Shown here: positions 17,828 to 26,517 of the stretch, one piece after another
How positions within the stretch are numbered: the stretch's first letter is position 1
How the letters are laid out: the number at the start of each line of letters is the position of its first letter
Assembly (NCBI RefSeq): GCF_000719335.1
Contig: NZ_JOGB01000039.1
Span: 22,488 to 86,487, forward strand
Source of the DNA: Streptomyces sp. NRRL S-87
Lineage (GTDB): Bacteria > Actinomycetota > Actinomycetes > Streptomycetales > Streptomycetaceae
DNA: 64,000 nt
Reading direction: 5' to 3'
Position numbers and translations under genes: made by a program
Notes under the pieces: model-generated
Seen by the model: only the letters and a program-made list of their open reading frames with translations
The model's database searches: none
Told to the model about the DNA's origin: nothing

Positions 17828-18199
17828 CTACGGCGTCTTCGCGGGTGCGTCCTCGAGAGCGTTCTCCTTGCGGAACGACTCGTAGATCTGCAGGAGCACC
17901 TGCTTCTGGCGCTCGTTGATCGACGGGTCGGCGAGGATGACGGCGCGCGTCTCCACCTCGTCCGGTTCCCGCTCGTCGAGGATCCCGGCCCGTACGTAGA
18001 GCGTCTCGGCGGAGATCCGCAGCGCCTTGGCCAGCTGCTGGAGGATCTCGGCGCTGGGCTTGCGCAGCCCGCGCTCGATCTGGCTCAGGTACGGATTGGA
18101 CACCCCCGCCGCATCGGCCAGCTGCCGCAGCGACAGCTGTGCCGTCCGGCGCTGCTCACGCAGGTATTCGCCGAGATTTCCGACGTTGAGTGTCCCCAT
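17828..18199 (-). CDS. XRE-family helix-turn-helix regulator
   Basis: A 123-residue protein with an N-terminal Cro/CI-type HTH (residues 7-62: LREQRRTAQLSLRQLADAAG, VSNPYLSQIERGLRKPSAEI) and a C-terminal helical region ending in an acidic tail. ATG at 18199 has GGGAGGA 7 bases upstream; the in-frame GTG at 18217 lies upstream of that site and is less likely. It is the Rv0474-type regulator preceding the HbhA-like and DUF2516 genes and probably controls them. Target sites are not evident; the upstream gap has a TTGCAAAAG A-rich patch. Confidence 0.88.
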   Translation of the reverse strand: MGTLNVGNLGEYLREQRRTAQLSLRQLADAAGVSNPYLSQIERGLRKPSAEILQQLAKALRISAETLYVRAGILDEREPDEVETRAVILADPSINERQKQVLLQIYESFRKENALEDAPAKTP

Positions 18200-18346
18200 G
18201 TCCCGATCCTCCCCCACGCCGCTAACTTTTGCAAGCAGCCTGCTAGCACGAGTGTCGCCCCCTCGGGATCCGGCAGCCCAGCGCTCCGAGGACCGCGGCC
18301 CCGGACGGCGGCGGGTCGAGACGTGAACACCGGGCAGGGCCGGGCA

Positions 18347-18868
18347 TCACGACGCGGGGGCGCGCCAGGCGGAGGCCAGGAGGAGGGCGCCGGGGACGAT
18401 GCCGCCGGTGATGGCCGTGAGCCAGGCGGGGGCGTCCAGGGCGGCCAGGACGAGGGCGACGGCGCCGCAGGCCGTGAGCGCGGCGCCGAGGGCGTGGAGC
18501 GCCGGGCGCCGCCAGGCTGCCGCGAGCCCGAAGAAGTGCACGCCGACTACGAGGGCGATCCAGCCCACGAAGGCGTGCGGGGCGTGCAGGACGCGGCTGA
18601 TGACCAGGAGCCCCGCCACGAGGAACGCGACCTCCGCCGCCACGACGTACCAGTAGCGGCGCCCGAAACCGCTACGGGGAGCGGGGACCGCGCCGCCGGG
18701 GGCGGTGCGGCCCCGGCGGGTCACGAGGAGGCCGGCGAAGCCCGCGACCGCGAGGACGCGGAGCGGGACGGCGAGGTGCTGGGGCAGGGCACCGGCGTTC
18801 GCCTGGATGAACACCGTTCCGAAGGCGCCGCCGATGAGTCTGCCGGTGAACTGACTGGTCATGATCAT
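18347..18868 (-). CDS. Integral membrane protein of unknown function
   Basis: A 173-residue protein with about five hydrophobic segments (residues 33-50, 72-92, 98-118, 126-142, 148-166) separated by short basic loops such as RRGRTAPGG. No catalytic motif is seen and no family is recognised with certainty. It starts at ATG 18868 (MIM; the second ATG at 18862 is equally possible) with a weak ribosome site. Its neighbours are an acetyltransferase upstream and the HTH gene downstream, but the gaps suggest separate transcription. Confidence 0.7.
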   Translation of the reverse strand: MIMTSQFTGRLIGGAFGTVFIQANAGALPQHLAVPLRVLAVAGFAGLLVTRRGRTAPGGAVPAPRSGFGRRYWYVVAAEVAFLVAGLLVISRVLHAPHAFVGWIALVVGVHFFGLAAAWRRPALHALGAALTACGAVALVLAALDAPAWLTAITGGIVPGALLLASAWRAPAS

Positions 18869-18892
18869 CAGCTTGTCATGGCGGCGTCGGAG

Positions 18893-19372
18893 TCAGCTGA
18901 GGGGGAGGCGGCCCACGATCTGGTCACCGCTGAGTTCGCCGGTCTTCTCGAAGCCCAGGCGGAGGTAGAACTCCTCGGGTCCCGTGGGGCCCGGGTGCCA
19001 GGTGACGGTGAGGGCGGTGCCGCCGCGGCGGCGGATCTCGGCGGCGACCGACTCGACGGCGAAGCGGCCGTACCCGCGGCCCTGCCGGTCAGCCGCGATG
19101 TTCAGGCGCCAGAGGCCGTCGCGGGGCGCCTCCCCCGGGTTGAACTCGGCGCCGAAGAACGCCATCAGGAAGCCGACGAGCTCCTCGCCGTCGAAGATCA
19201 GGCGCGGCCAGGCCAGGTCGGGGTGGACGTAGGCCTCGGCCAGGGAGCGCACCACGGGCGCCACCGCGTGCTGCTGGTCCGGGCGGACCGAGAGGGCGAG
19301 CGCGGCGTCGATGTTGTCCGGGGTCACCGGCTCCAGTCGCGGGCCGGGCCCCGCGTCGGGTCGTGCTGTCAT
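18893..19372 (-). CDS. GNAT family N-acetyltransferase
   Basis: A 159-residue single-domain GNAT. Acetyl-CoA binding motif A is seen as LNIAADRQGRGYGRFAVESV (Q/RxxGxG/A), followed by TWHPGPTGPEEFYLRLGFE. ATG at 19372 is chosen because the upstream in-frame extension is repetitive GC-rich sequence. Relatives are related to spermidine/spermine-type acetyltransferases, but the substrate cannot be assigned. The 190-bp gap upstream carries direct repeats of GCCGCACGTCACCGGGG. Confidence 0.85.
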   Translation of the reverse strand: MTARPDAGPGPRLEPVTPDNIDAALALSVRPDQQHAVAPVVRSLAEAYVHPDLAWPRLIFDGEELVGFLMAFFGAEFNPGEAPRDGLWRLNIAADRQGRGYGRFAVESVAAEIRRRGGTALTVTWHPGPTGPEEFYLRLGFEKTGELSGDQIVGRLPLS

Positions 19373-19562
19373 GATCGCGACTGTAGGGGCCGGGACGGGC
19401 GGACCGCATGCGGATATCCGGGCCGGGCCCGCCCCTGCGCTCCCCCGGGCACCGACGCCCTCGGGGTGCCGCACGTCACCGGGGCGCCGTACGTTCACAG
19501 GGCGCCGCACGTCACCGGGGGCCGGAGCCGGGCATCCACTCCGTCGTCGAGGGGCCGACCAC

Positions 19563-20522
19563 CTAGCGGGCGGAGGGCGGTTCGGGCGCCCGCCGGCCCA
19601 CGACCACGGTCGCCCCGAGTTCGTCGTCGGCCACGACCCGCGTCCGCAGTCCCGCCCGCTCGAAGGCGGCCGCGGTCAGGTCGGCCTGGTGCTCGCCGGT
19701 CTCGATCAGAAGGTGCCCGCCCGGCGCGAGCCAGGCGGGTGCCTGCGCGACGACCCTGCGCTGTACGTCCACCCCGTCCGCGCCCCCGTCCAGGGCGACC
19801 AGCGGCTCGTGCTCGCGCGCCTCGGGCGGCAGCAGTCCGATCTCCCCGGTCGGCACGTACGGGGCGTTCGCCACCAGGACGTCCACCCGTCCGCGCAGCT
19901 CCGCCGGGAGCGGCCCGTACAGGTCGCCCTCGAAGACCCGGCCGCCGAACGGGGCGAGGTTGACGCGCGCGTACCGGACCGCCGCCGGCCCGACGTCCGC
20001 CGCGTACAGCCGCACGCCGGCCGCGCCGGCTCCCGGGTCCCCGGTCCGGCCCCGGTCCGCGGTGCCGTCCCCGACCCGCTCCCCCGCCCGGTCCGCGATG
20101 CGGGCCGCGACCGCGCCGCCCAGCGCGCCGACCCCGCAGCACAGGTCGAGCAGGACCGCGCCCGCGCCGGGCGCCAGCCCGGCGGCCACCGCCACGAGGA
20201 ACTCGCTCCGGCGCCGCGGCACGAAGGCCCCCGGCCCCACCGCCCAGCGCCGCCCGCAGAACTCCGCCCAGCCCAGCACGTGTTCCAGCGGATGGCCGGC
20301 GGCCCGGCGCGCCACCATCGCGGCCAACGCGCCGTCGGCCGGCCCGCGGTCCCCCGGACCGCCGGCGGCCCGTCCCCTGTCCGCCGGCCCCTCCGCGGCG
20401 GCCTCGAGCAGCAGCCGGGCCTCCTCCTCCGCGAAGACGCAGCCCGCGGAGCGCAGCCGCCGCACCACGTCGTCGTACACCACGTCGCCGTACGGGGGTT
20501 CGGCCGCGGAGACGCCGGGCAC
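19563..20522 (-). CDS. HemK/PrmC-like N5-glutamine methyltransferase paralogue
   Basis: A 319-residue protein with an N-terminal helical substrate-recognition domain and a SAM-binding Rossmann domain (LLDLCCGVGALGGAVAAR). The catalytic motif is NAPYVPTGEI, where true PrmC has NPPY, so substrate specificity may differ; two low-complexity insertions (about residues 48-65 and 150-165) are unusual. GTG at 20522 starts 2 bases beyond the sigma-factor stop codon, so translation is probably coupled. Family annotation 'putative protein N(5)-glutamine methyltransferase' fits; the normal prmC is expected elsewhere beside prfA. Confidence 0.85.
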   Translation of the reverse strand: MPGVSAAEPPYGDVVYDDVVRRLRSAGCVFAEEEARLLLEAAAEGPADRGRAAGGPGDRGPADGALAAMVARRAAGHPLEHVLGWAEFCGRRWAVGPGAFVPRRRSEFLVAVAAGLAPGAGAVLLDLCCGVGALGGAVAARIADRAGERVGDGTADRGRTGDPGAGAAGVRLYAADVGPAAVRYARVNLAPFGGRVFEGDLYGPLPAELRGRVDVLVANAPYVPTGEIGLLPPEAREHEPLVALDGGADGVDVQRRVVAQAPAWLAPGGHLLIETGEHQADLTAAAFERAGLRTRVVADDELGATVVVGRRAPEPPSAR

Positions 20523-20523
20523 G

Positions 20524-21435
20524 TCAGCCGCCCAGCCCGGCGAGGTCCAGCGCCGCGATGCGCTCCGGGTCCGCCAGGATGTTGATCTCGACGATGCGGC
20601 CGTCGACGATCGTCAGGTCCATGAGCGACTGCGGCCGCCCGTTCGGTGCGGCCATCGCGCCCGGCATGCCGTTGACCAGCACCGGCACCGACACCGCGCC
20701 CAGCTTCGAGAACATGAGCGCCTGCTGCGCCACCGCCGTCGCCCCGCGTACCAGCTGCGCCATGCCGCCGGCCACCGCCCCGAGGTCCACGCGCAGCACC
20801 ACGTCCGGGTCGAGGACGGTCAGCAGGCCGTCGAAGTCCCCGTCGCGCGCGGCCGCGAGGAAGGCGCCGACGACCTCCCTGCGCCTGCTCGTGTCCGTGT
20901 CCGGCTTCGGGGTGCCGCCCTGCACCCGCCGGCGGGCCCGGCTGGCCAGCTGCCGGGTCGCGGCCGGGGTCTTCTCCACGATCGGGGCGATGTCCTCGAA
21001 CGGCACCGCGAACATGTCGTGCAGCACGAACGCCAGCCGTTCCGCCGGCCCGAGCCGGTCCAGGACCACGAGCAGGGCGTACCCGACGGAGTCCGACAGC
21101 AGCGCCTGCTGCTCGGGGTCGGCCCCGTCCTCGCGGCTGACCACCGGGTCGGGCAGCCGCTCGGGGAAGGCGTCCACGGATTCCTCCCGGCGGGCCTTGC
21201 GGGAGCGCAGCTGGTCGAGGCACACCCGGCCGACGACCGTGGTGAGCCAGCCGCCGAGGTTCTGCACGCCGCTCACGTCGGTCCGGTCCAGCCGGAACCA
21301 CGCCTCCTGTACGGCGTCCTCCGCCTCGCTCAGGCTGCCCAGCATCCGGTAGGCCACCGCACGCAGGTGCGGCCGGCTCTCCTCGAACCGGGCCGCCAGC
21401 AGATCACTGTCGTTCTGGGGCACCGCAGGCTCCAT
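20524..21435 (-). CDS. ECF sigma factor with C-terminal SnoaL-like domain (SigJ-type)
   Basis: A 303-residue ECF sigma factor. Region 2 (about residues 14-80) contains RMLGSLSEAEDAVQEAWFRL; region 4 (about 115-170) contains LDRLGPAERLAFVLHDMF and IAPIVEKTPAATRQLASRAR. Residues 185-303 are a SnoaL/NTF2-like extension ending in VDGRIVEINILADPERI, which in this group replaces a separate anti-sigma factor and modulates activity. No anti-sigma gene is adjacent; instead the HemK-like gene is coupled downstream. Start ATG 21435 has GAGGA upstream. Confidence 0.93.
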   Translation of the reverse strand: MEPAVPQNDSDLLAARFEESRPHLRAVAYRMLGSLSEAEDAVQEAWFRLDRTDVSGVQNLGGWLTTVVGRVCLDQLRSRKARREESVDAFPERLPDPVVSREDGADPEQQALLSDSVGYALLVVLDRLGPAERLAFVLHDMFAVPFEDIAPIVEKTPAATRQLASRARRRVQGGTPKPDTDTSRRREVVGAFLAAARDGDFDGLLTVLDPDVVLRVDLGAVAGGMAQLVRGATAVAQQALMFSKLGAVSVPVLVNGMPGAMAAPNGRPQSLMDLTIVDGRIVEINILADPERIAALDLAGLGG

Positions 21436-21519
21436 CCGTCGTCCTCGTCGGCCGTCTCACCCGTATGACGCACCGGACGTGCCGATTGTGACACCCCAAG
21501 ATCAACGCCGGGGTGTCGG

Positions 21520-22773
21520 TCAGAAGAGGTCCGGGCACCAGGGCCGCAGGGCCGTGCGGAACACGTCGTCCGCCAGCGCCGCCGCACCCGGCCGCTCCTC
21601 CGAGATCCGCCCCAGCAGCGCCAACCGCGCGGCCGACACGTCACCCAGGTAGAGCGCGCTCAACTCGGCGATGCCCAGGCGCAGGTCGGGCGCCCCGTCG
21701 GTCGGGACGCAGACGGGCCGCTCGCCGGTCGCGTCGAGCCGGTAGCGGCCGCCGGCCGGGCCGTCGGGGTCCGCGACCTCGAGGACGAGGACGCCCGGGT
21801 GCTCGTACGTCCGCGCCTCCAGGGCCCGTACGACGTCCAGCAGGCGCACCCACAGCCAGTCGGCGCTCGTCACGATCGACGCGGCCCGCCGGTTGGGCAG
21901 CAGGTCGGGGACGAGGTCGTCGGGGGCCCGGTAGCCGGTGCGGACCCTGCGCACCCAGTCGATCGAGCACAGGAAGTGCCACAGCGCGCGCTCGGCCGCC
22001 GGGGTGACGGCGATCAGGTCGTGCACGGCCAGGCTCTGGTCGGGGGTCTTGGCGTCGGTCCACTTCTCGTCGGCCGGCGCGTAGACCGCCAGTCCCTCCG
22101 GCTCGCCGTCGGCCGACCGGTAGACGGCGTGGAACCTCTCCTTGTACGGGCGCCAGCTGACCGACTCCAGACCGGTGGCCAGCTTCCACCAGCGCTCGTC
22201 GCGGTCGATCACGCCCGGCCGCCGGGCCCGCAGCCGCTCGTGGAGCTGCGGGCCGATCTCCCGCACCTCGGCGGCCTCGGCCAGGTCGACGCGGCCGCCG
22301 TCCTGCGGGCCCGCCCAGCGGCGGTCGAGGCCGGCGCGCAGGGTGTCGATCTCCCACTCGCACAGGGAGGTCGCCGGCGCGAAACCGTACCGCCCGTAGA
22401 TCGGGTACTCGGCGGCGATCAGGGTGGCGGCCACCTCGCCGCGCTCGCGCGCGGCCGCGAGGTCGGCGGCCATCATGCGGCTGAGGATGCCGCGGCGCCG
22501 GTGGGTGGGGGCGACCACGACCCCGGAGACCGCGGTCGTGGGGATGCTCGCGCCGCCGGGCACGGTCAGCCGCTGCGCGAAGGAGCGGAAGGTGGCCACG
22601 CACCGGCCGCTGTGGGTGTCGTACGCGCCCTGGCAGCGGTCCAGGCCCGCGTACTTGACCCGCTGCGCGACGTCGTCGTCGGTCGGGACCGCCGGCGTCA
22701 GGAAGCCGGTCAGCGTCGTCCGGGCCCAGTCCTTGACGTCGGATTCGGTGATCGTGCGGATCTCAACGGTCAT
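21520..22773 (-). CDS. Eis-like GNAT N-acetyltransferase
   Basis: A 417-residue protein with Eis architecture: an N-terminal GNAT domain (acetyl-CoA loop VVVAPTHRRRGILSRMM, about residues 84-100, then AAEYPIYGRYGFAPA with the conserved catalytic Tyr), a second GNAT-like domain and a C-terminal SCP2-like domain ending in a terminal Phe, whose carboxylate is catalytic in Mycobacterium Eis. Eis enzymes multi-acetylate aminoglycosides and protein lysines. In Streptomyces the physiological substrate is unknown. Both Tyr and terminal Phe are present, so it should be active. Confidence 0.9.
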   Translation of the reverse strand: MTVEIRTITESDVKDWARTTLTGFLTPAVPTDDDVAQRVKYAGLDRCQGAYDTHSGRCVATFRSFAQRLTVPGGASIPTTAVSGVVVAPTHRRRGILSRMMAADLAAARERGEVAATLIAAEYPIYGRYGFAPATSLCEWEIDTLRAGLDRRWAGPQDGGRVDLAEAAEVREIGPQLHERLRARRPGVIDRDERWWKLATGLESVSWRPYKERFHAVYRSADGEPEGLAVYAPADEKWTDAKTPDQSLAVHDLIAVTPAAERALWHFLCSIDWVRRVRTGYRAPDDLVPDLLPNRRAASIVTSADWLWVRLLDVVRALEARTYEHPGVLVLEVADPDGPAGGRYRLDATGERPVCVPTDGAPDLRLGIAELSALYLGDVSAARLALLGRISEERPGAAALADDVFRTALRPWCPDLF

Positions 22774-22859
22774 TCCGTCACGCTAGGCGGCCCCGGATCG
22801 GCCCGTCACGCGAATTTCCCCGTCCGGCGGCGGCGGCCGCCGGACGGATCCGGCCGACC

Positions 22860-23495
22860 TCAGGCCAGCAGGTCGTCGACCTGCGCCTCGCCGTCCCGGT
22901 ACCGGCGGGTGATCTCGGCGCCGCAGTCGTCCGCCGTCCGCTGGAGGGCCTGGCGCCGCCGCGACACCTGCTGCTCGTACCGGACCAGCCGGCCCATGCC
23001 CTCGTGCAGCTCCTCGTCCGTCCGGGCGCCGAGGTCCGACAGCTCGACGTCCGCGAGCATCTCGGCGGCCAGCCGCCGGTACTCCTCGCTGTGCGGGGTG
23101 CCCAGGGTGACGTGCCGGGCCGAGGCGCTGCGCCGGGAGGGGGCGTCGGCGAGGATCTCCGAGAGCCGGTCGACCACCGCGGCCTCCACGGCCACCGGCG
23201 CCGCCGGGTCGGTACGCCGGCCCAGCTCGGCCCGCAGGATGTCGATCCGCCCCTGCAGCAGCCGCCGTACGTAGCTCAGGTCCGCCTCGTCGCGCAGCGC
23301 CTCCCGGCGCACGGTGCGCAGCTCCGGCAGCCGCAGCAGGGCCAGGTCGTGCCGGGGGACCTCGGGCAGCCTGCCGCCGCCCGCCGGTCGGTCGCCCGGC
23401 CGGTCACCGGGCCGTTCGCCGATGCGCTGCGCCGGCGGACGCGCGGCCGTCGGGACGGGTCCGGAGGGTTGCCCGGTACCAGAAGTGCTCATCAC
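22860..23495 (-). CDS. rsiG: RsiG (AmfC), c-di-GMP-armed anti-sigma factor for WhiG
   Basis: A 211-residue helical protein. It contains two copies of the c-di-GMP-binding pattern EX3SX2RX3QX3[17 protein letters not shown] (about residues 69-84) and [16 protein letters not shown] (about 173-188). These are the diagnostic motifs of RsiG, which with c-di-GMP sequesters the sporulation sigma factor WhiG and delays spore formation. Residues 1-45 are disordered Pro/Gly/Arg-rich. The start is GTG 23495 (GAGGGG 9 bases upstream) or the adjacent ATG 23492. It is divergent from dtd. Confidence 0.93.
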   Translation of the reverse strand: MMSTSGTGQPSGPVPTAARPPAQRIGERPGDRPGDRPAGGGRLPEVPRHDLALLRLPELRTVRREALRDEADLSYVRRLLQGRIDILRAELGRRTDPAAPVAVEAAVVDRLSEILADAPSRRSASARHVTLGTPHSEEYRRLAAEMLADVELSDLGARTDEELHEGMGRLVRYEQQVSRRRQALQRTADDCGAEITRRYRDGEAQVDDLLA

Positions 23496-23616
23496 GATTC
23501 ATGTCCCCTCGCTCGGGCGCACGGCCTGCGTGCATCGTGCCACTCTCCGTGGGGGCGGTGCAGGCGCACGCCACCCGATCGGCCCCGGACGGGTGCACGC
23601 CTGCTACACAAGTGGT

Positions 23617-24042
23617 ATGCGAGCAGTGGTTCAGCGCGTCGACGGCGCGAGCGTGGTGGTGGCGGGCGAGACGGTCGGGGAGATCGTCGGCGAGGGGCTG
23701 TGCGTCCTGGTGGGGGTGACCCACGACGACACCCCGGAGAAGGCGGCGCAGCTGGCGCGCAAGCTGTGGTCCGTACGGATCCTGGAGGGCGAGAAGTCCT
23801 GCTCGGACAACGGGGCCCCGCTGCTGGTCGTCTCGCAGTTCACGCTGTACGGCGACGCCCGCAAGGGACGCCGGCCCACGTGGAACGCGGCCGCGCCCGG
23901 ACCGGTGGCCGAGCCGCTGGTCGACGAGGTGGTGGCGCAGCTGCGGGCACTGGGCGCGACCGTGGCGACGGGCCGGTTCGGCGCGGACATGCGGGTCTCG
24001 CTGACGAACCACGGCCCGTTCACGGTGCTGCTGGACGTCTAG
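23617..24042 (+). CDS. dtd: D-aminoacyl-tRNA deacylase
   Basis: A 141-residue enzyme that hydrolyses D-aminoacyl- and glycyl-tRNA mischarging products. The family motifs [15 protein letters not shown] and the C-terminal [10 protein letters not shown] are present, and the length is standard. ATG at 23617 lies 6 bases after a TACACA hexamer and lacks a ribosome site, so the mRNA may be leaderless. It converges on ygfZ; the 100-bp gap has CGAAGCCACGG direct repeats. Confidence 0.95.
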   Translation: MRAVVQRVDGASVVVAGETVGEIVGEGLCVLVGVTHDDTPEKAAQLARKLWSVRILEGEKSCSDNGAPLLVVSQFTLYGDARKGRRPTWNAAAPGPVAEPLVDEVVAQLRALGATVATGRFGADMRVSLTNHGPFTVLLDV

Positions 24043-24143
24043 GAACGGCACCGGGCAGACGTCCGCCCGCCCTGGCCGGCCCGGCCCCGAAGCCACGGGC
24101 CGTGCCCGAAGCCACGGCCCGGCCCTCCGAACCACCGGCCGCC

Positions 24144-25118
24144 CTACGGCTCGACCACGACCTCCTGGGCCGCGGCCGTCGTACCGGCCAGCAGCTCCGC
24201 GTCCACCGGAACGTTCCGCTTCAGCAGTCCGAGCGCGATGGGACCGAGCTCGTGGTGGCGCACCGAGGTGGTGACGAAGCCGAGCTGGCGGCCCTCCGGG
24301 CCGTCCGCCTTCAGCCGCAGCGGCGCGCCGTGCGGCGGCAGCACCACGTCGCTGCCGTCGAGGTGCAGGAAGACCAGCCGGCGCGGCGGCTTCCCCAGGT
24401 TGTGGACGCGCGCCACCGTCTCCTGGCCCCGGTAGCAGCCCTTCTGCAGGTGCACCGCGGTACCGATCCAGCCCAGCTCGTGCGGGATGGTCCGGTGGTC
24501 GGTCTCCAGGCCGAGCCGCGGGCGGTGCGCCTCGACGCGCAGCGCCTCGTACGCCAGCAGTCCGGCGGCCGGCCCGTGCGCCGCGGCGAAGGCCTCCAGG
24601 TCCGCACGCGGGAGGAAGACGTCGCGGCCGTGCGCGGTCTCCCGTACGACGAGCTCCTTGCCGACCTCGGCGATCGAGCCGGCCGGCAGGTGGACCACGG
24701 CGAGGTCGGCGGTCCGGTCGGCGACTTCCACCCGGTAGAAGAACTTCATCGACTCCAGGTAGGCGATCAGCGCCTCCTGCGTGCCGGGCTCGACGTGCGC
24801 CCAGACGGTGTCGCCGTCGTCGACGAGGTAGAGCGCGTGCTCGATGTGGCCGTTCGCGGACAGGATCAGGGCCTCGGTGGCCAGGCCCGCGGGCAGCTCG
24901 CTGACGTGCTGGGTGAGCAGCAGGTGCAGCCAGCTCAGCCGCTCCGGTCCGGTGACGGCGACGACGCCGCGGTGCGAGAGGTCGACGAACCCGCGGCCCT
25001 CGGCGAGGGCGCGCTGCTCGCGGAAGAGGTCGCCGTAGTGCGCGGCGACGGCTTCGTCGGGGCCTTCCCCGGGGACGGCACCGGGCAGCGAGAGCAGAGG
25101 GCTGGCGAGGGTGGTCAT
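24144..25118 (-). CDS. ygfZ: YgfZ/GcvT-like folate-binding protein (Fe-S cluster maintenance)
   Basis: A 324-residue protein of the aminomethyltransferase fold. The YgfZ signature KGCYRGQE is present at about residue 230, with the conserved Cys. YgfZ proteins use tetrahydrofolate and support assembly or repair of certain Fe-S enzymes. GcvT catalytic features are lacking, supporting YgfZ over a glycine-cleavage T protein. ATG at 25118. The neighbouring nur gene has the same orientation, 96 bases upstream. Confidence 0.93.
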   Translation of the reverse strand: MTTLASPLLSLPGAVPGEGPDEAVAAHYGDLFREQRALAEGRGFVDLSHRGVVAVTGPERLSWLHLLLTQHVSELPAGLATEALILSANGHIEHALYLVDDGDTVWAHVEPGTQEALIAYLESMKFFYRVEVADRTADLAVVHLPAGSIAEVGKELVVRETAHGRDVFLPRADLEAFAAAHGPAAGLLAYEALRVEAHRPRLGLETDHRTIPHELGWIGTAVHLQKGCYRGQETVARVHNLGKPPRRLVFLHLDGSDVVLPPHGAPLRLKADGPEGRQLGFVTTSVRHHELGPIALGLLKRNVPVDAELLAGTTAAAQEVVVEP

Positions 25119-25214
25119 ACCGCCGATCCTACGACCGCCCGCCGGCGTCCGGTCGGGCCGCTGCCGCCGGCCGGCCTTCGGGCGGGCCGACGCCGCCCGT
25201 TCGACTCCGCGGGC

Positions 25215-25676
25215 CTACCGACCGCTCGACTCCGCGGGGGCGGCCGCCGCGGCGCCGTGCTTCGCCGCGCAGTCCCGGCAGCGGCCGAAGATGGCGAAGT
25301 GCTTCATGTCCGTCTCGAAGCCGAACTCGGCGCGCAGCTTGGCGGTGAAGTCCGCGGCCACGTCGACGTCGGCCTCGATGACCTCCGTGCAGTCCCGGCA
25401 GACCAGGTGCAGGTGGTGGTGCCGGTCGGCGAGGTGGTAGGTCGGGGCCCCGTGCCCGAGGTGGGCGTGCGAGACCAGGCCGAGCTCCTCGAGGAGCTCC
25501 AGGGTCCGGTAGACGGTGGAGATGTTCACGCCCGAGGCGGTCTTGCGCACCTCGCCCAGGATCTCGTCCGGGGTGGCGTGTTCGAGCGCGTCGACGGCCT
25601 CCAGGACAAGCTGGCGCTGCGGGGTCAGGCGGTAGCCGCGCTGCCGCAGGTCGCTCTTCCAGTCGGTGCTCACCAC
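25215..25676 (-). CDS. nur: Nickel-responsive Fur-family repressor Nur
   Basis: A 153-residue Fur-family repressor. The N-terminal winged helix (RLTPQRQLVLEAVD, NISTVYRTLELLEELGLV) is followed by a metal-binding dimerisation domain with the His-rich strand RHHHLHLVCRDC and a second CRDC. The sequence from MVSTDWKSDLRQRGYRLTPQ closely matches S. coelicolor Nur, which with nickel represses the Fe superoxide dismutase and nickel uptake genes. Two tandem GTG codons (25676, 25673) can start. A hairpin separates it from the upstream nitrobindin-like gene. Confidence 0.92.
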   Translation of the reverse strand: MVSTDWKSDLRQRGYRLTPQRQLVLEAVDALEHATPDEILGEVRKTASGVNISTVYRTLELLEELGLVSHAHLGHGAPTYHLADRHHHLHLVCRDCTEVIEADVDVAADFTAKLRAEFGFETDMKHFAIFGRCRDCAAKHGAAAAAPAESSGR

Positions 25677-25707
25677 GGCCCCAGTGTAAGCGCGCCCCAG
25701 GGCACGC

Positions 25708-25741
25708 CGAAGGGGACCGCGGCGGGCCGCGGTCCCCTTCG
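25708..25741 (-). terminator. Terminator after the nitrobindin-like gene
   Basis: CGAAGGGGACCGCGG and CCGCGGTCCCCTTCG form a perfect 15-bp stem around CGGG. It lies between the nitrobindin-like stop and the nur start. Confidence 0.88.
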
Positions 25742-25782
25742 GGTCGCCGGGCCCGGGGCCCGGCGGGAGCTCAGCGCACGGC

Positions 25783-26355
25783 TCAGCGGAAGAAGGCGAT
25801 GCCGTCGTCCGGCATGTCCGGGAGGTTGCGCGCCATCTCGGCGACCTCCTCCGGGGTGACGACCTTCTTGAGCTGCGCCGACATGTACGGGCGCAGCGGG
25901 ACCTCCGGGGTGGTCTTCTCGCCGACCCACATGAGGTCGCCCTTGACGTACCCGTACAGGCGCTTGCCGCCGTTGTACGGGCCCGAGGCGGCGGTGCGGG
26001 CGACGGCGTCCGTGGCCAGGTCGATCTGCGGCTTCCGGTCGGCCAGCTCGCCGTACCAGACCTCGACGACGCCCTGGTCGCGGATCATGACGATCTCGAC
26101 CTTGCGGTCCTTGTCGATGCGCCAGTAGCCGGTCTCCGACTCCAGCGGGCGGACCTTGTTGCCCTCGCTGTCGAGGACCCAGGTGCGCGAGGTGTACTCC
26201 AGGAAGTCCCGGCCGTCGTGGCCGAAGACGACCTCCTGGCCGAAGTTGCACTTCTCTTCACCGGGGAAGTCGAAGACGCCCGCGCCTTCCCAGGTACCGA
26301 GGAGGAAGGCGAGCGGAACGAGTTCCGGCTTGAGGTCGGACGGGATCTGGATCAT
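25783..26355 (-). CDS. Nitrobindin-like (FABP-fold) heme protein, putative peroxynitrite isomerase
   Basis: A 190-residue beta-barrel protein with the THAP4/nitrobindin motif LLGTWEGAG (about residues 18-26), FGHDGRDFLEYTSRTW and GVVEVWYGEL. Relatives bind ferric heme and isomerise peroxynitrite to nitrate. The motif match is clear, but the proximal His near the C-terminus typical of nitrobindins is not evident (the C-terminus is MPDDGIAFFR), so this may be the shorter FABP-family branch without heme. A small membrane-peptide gene lies 60 bases upstream in the same direction. Confidence 0.85.
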   Translation of the reverse strand: MIQIPSDLKPELVPLAFLLGTWEGAGVFDFPGEEKCNFGQEVVFGHDGRDFLEYTSRTWVLDSEGNKVRPLESETGYWRIDKDRKVEIVMIRDQGVVEVWYGELADRKPQIDLATDAVARTAASGPYNGGKRLYGYVKGDLMWVGEKTTPEVPLRPYMSAQLKKVVTPEEVAEMARNLPDMPDDGIAFFR

Positions 26356-26415
26356 GAGTGGCTCAGGCGATCTCTGGGTGTCGACGGGGTTTCCGGGGTG
26401 GGGTTTCCGGGGTGG

Positions 26416-26517
26416 TCAGCGCTGACCCTGGTACAGCTTCTTCACGGCCAGGCCGGTGAAGGCGAGCACGCCGACGCAGACCAGGACCAGCAGGGAGGTG
26501 AAGAATGCCTCAAGCAC
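26416..26517 (-). CDS. 33-residue single-pass membrane peptide
   Basis: A very small ORF from GTG 26517 (LEAFFTSLLVLVCVGV...) to TGA at 26416. Residues 5-25 form one transmembrane helix, followed by a short basic tail KKLYQGQR. GAGGAG lies 6 bases before the start, an optimal ribosome site. It precedes the nitrobindin-like gene by 60 bases on the same strand. Function unknown; the size and topology resemble regulatory or subunit-stabilising membrane peptides. Confidence rests on the ribosome site and the clean membrane topology. Confidence 0.7.
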   Translation of the reverse strand: MLEAFFTSLLVLVCVGVLAFTGLAVKKLYQGQR

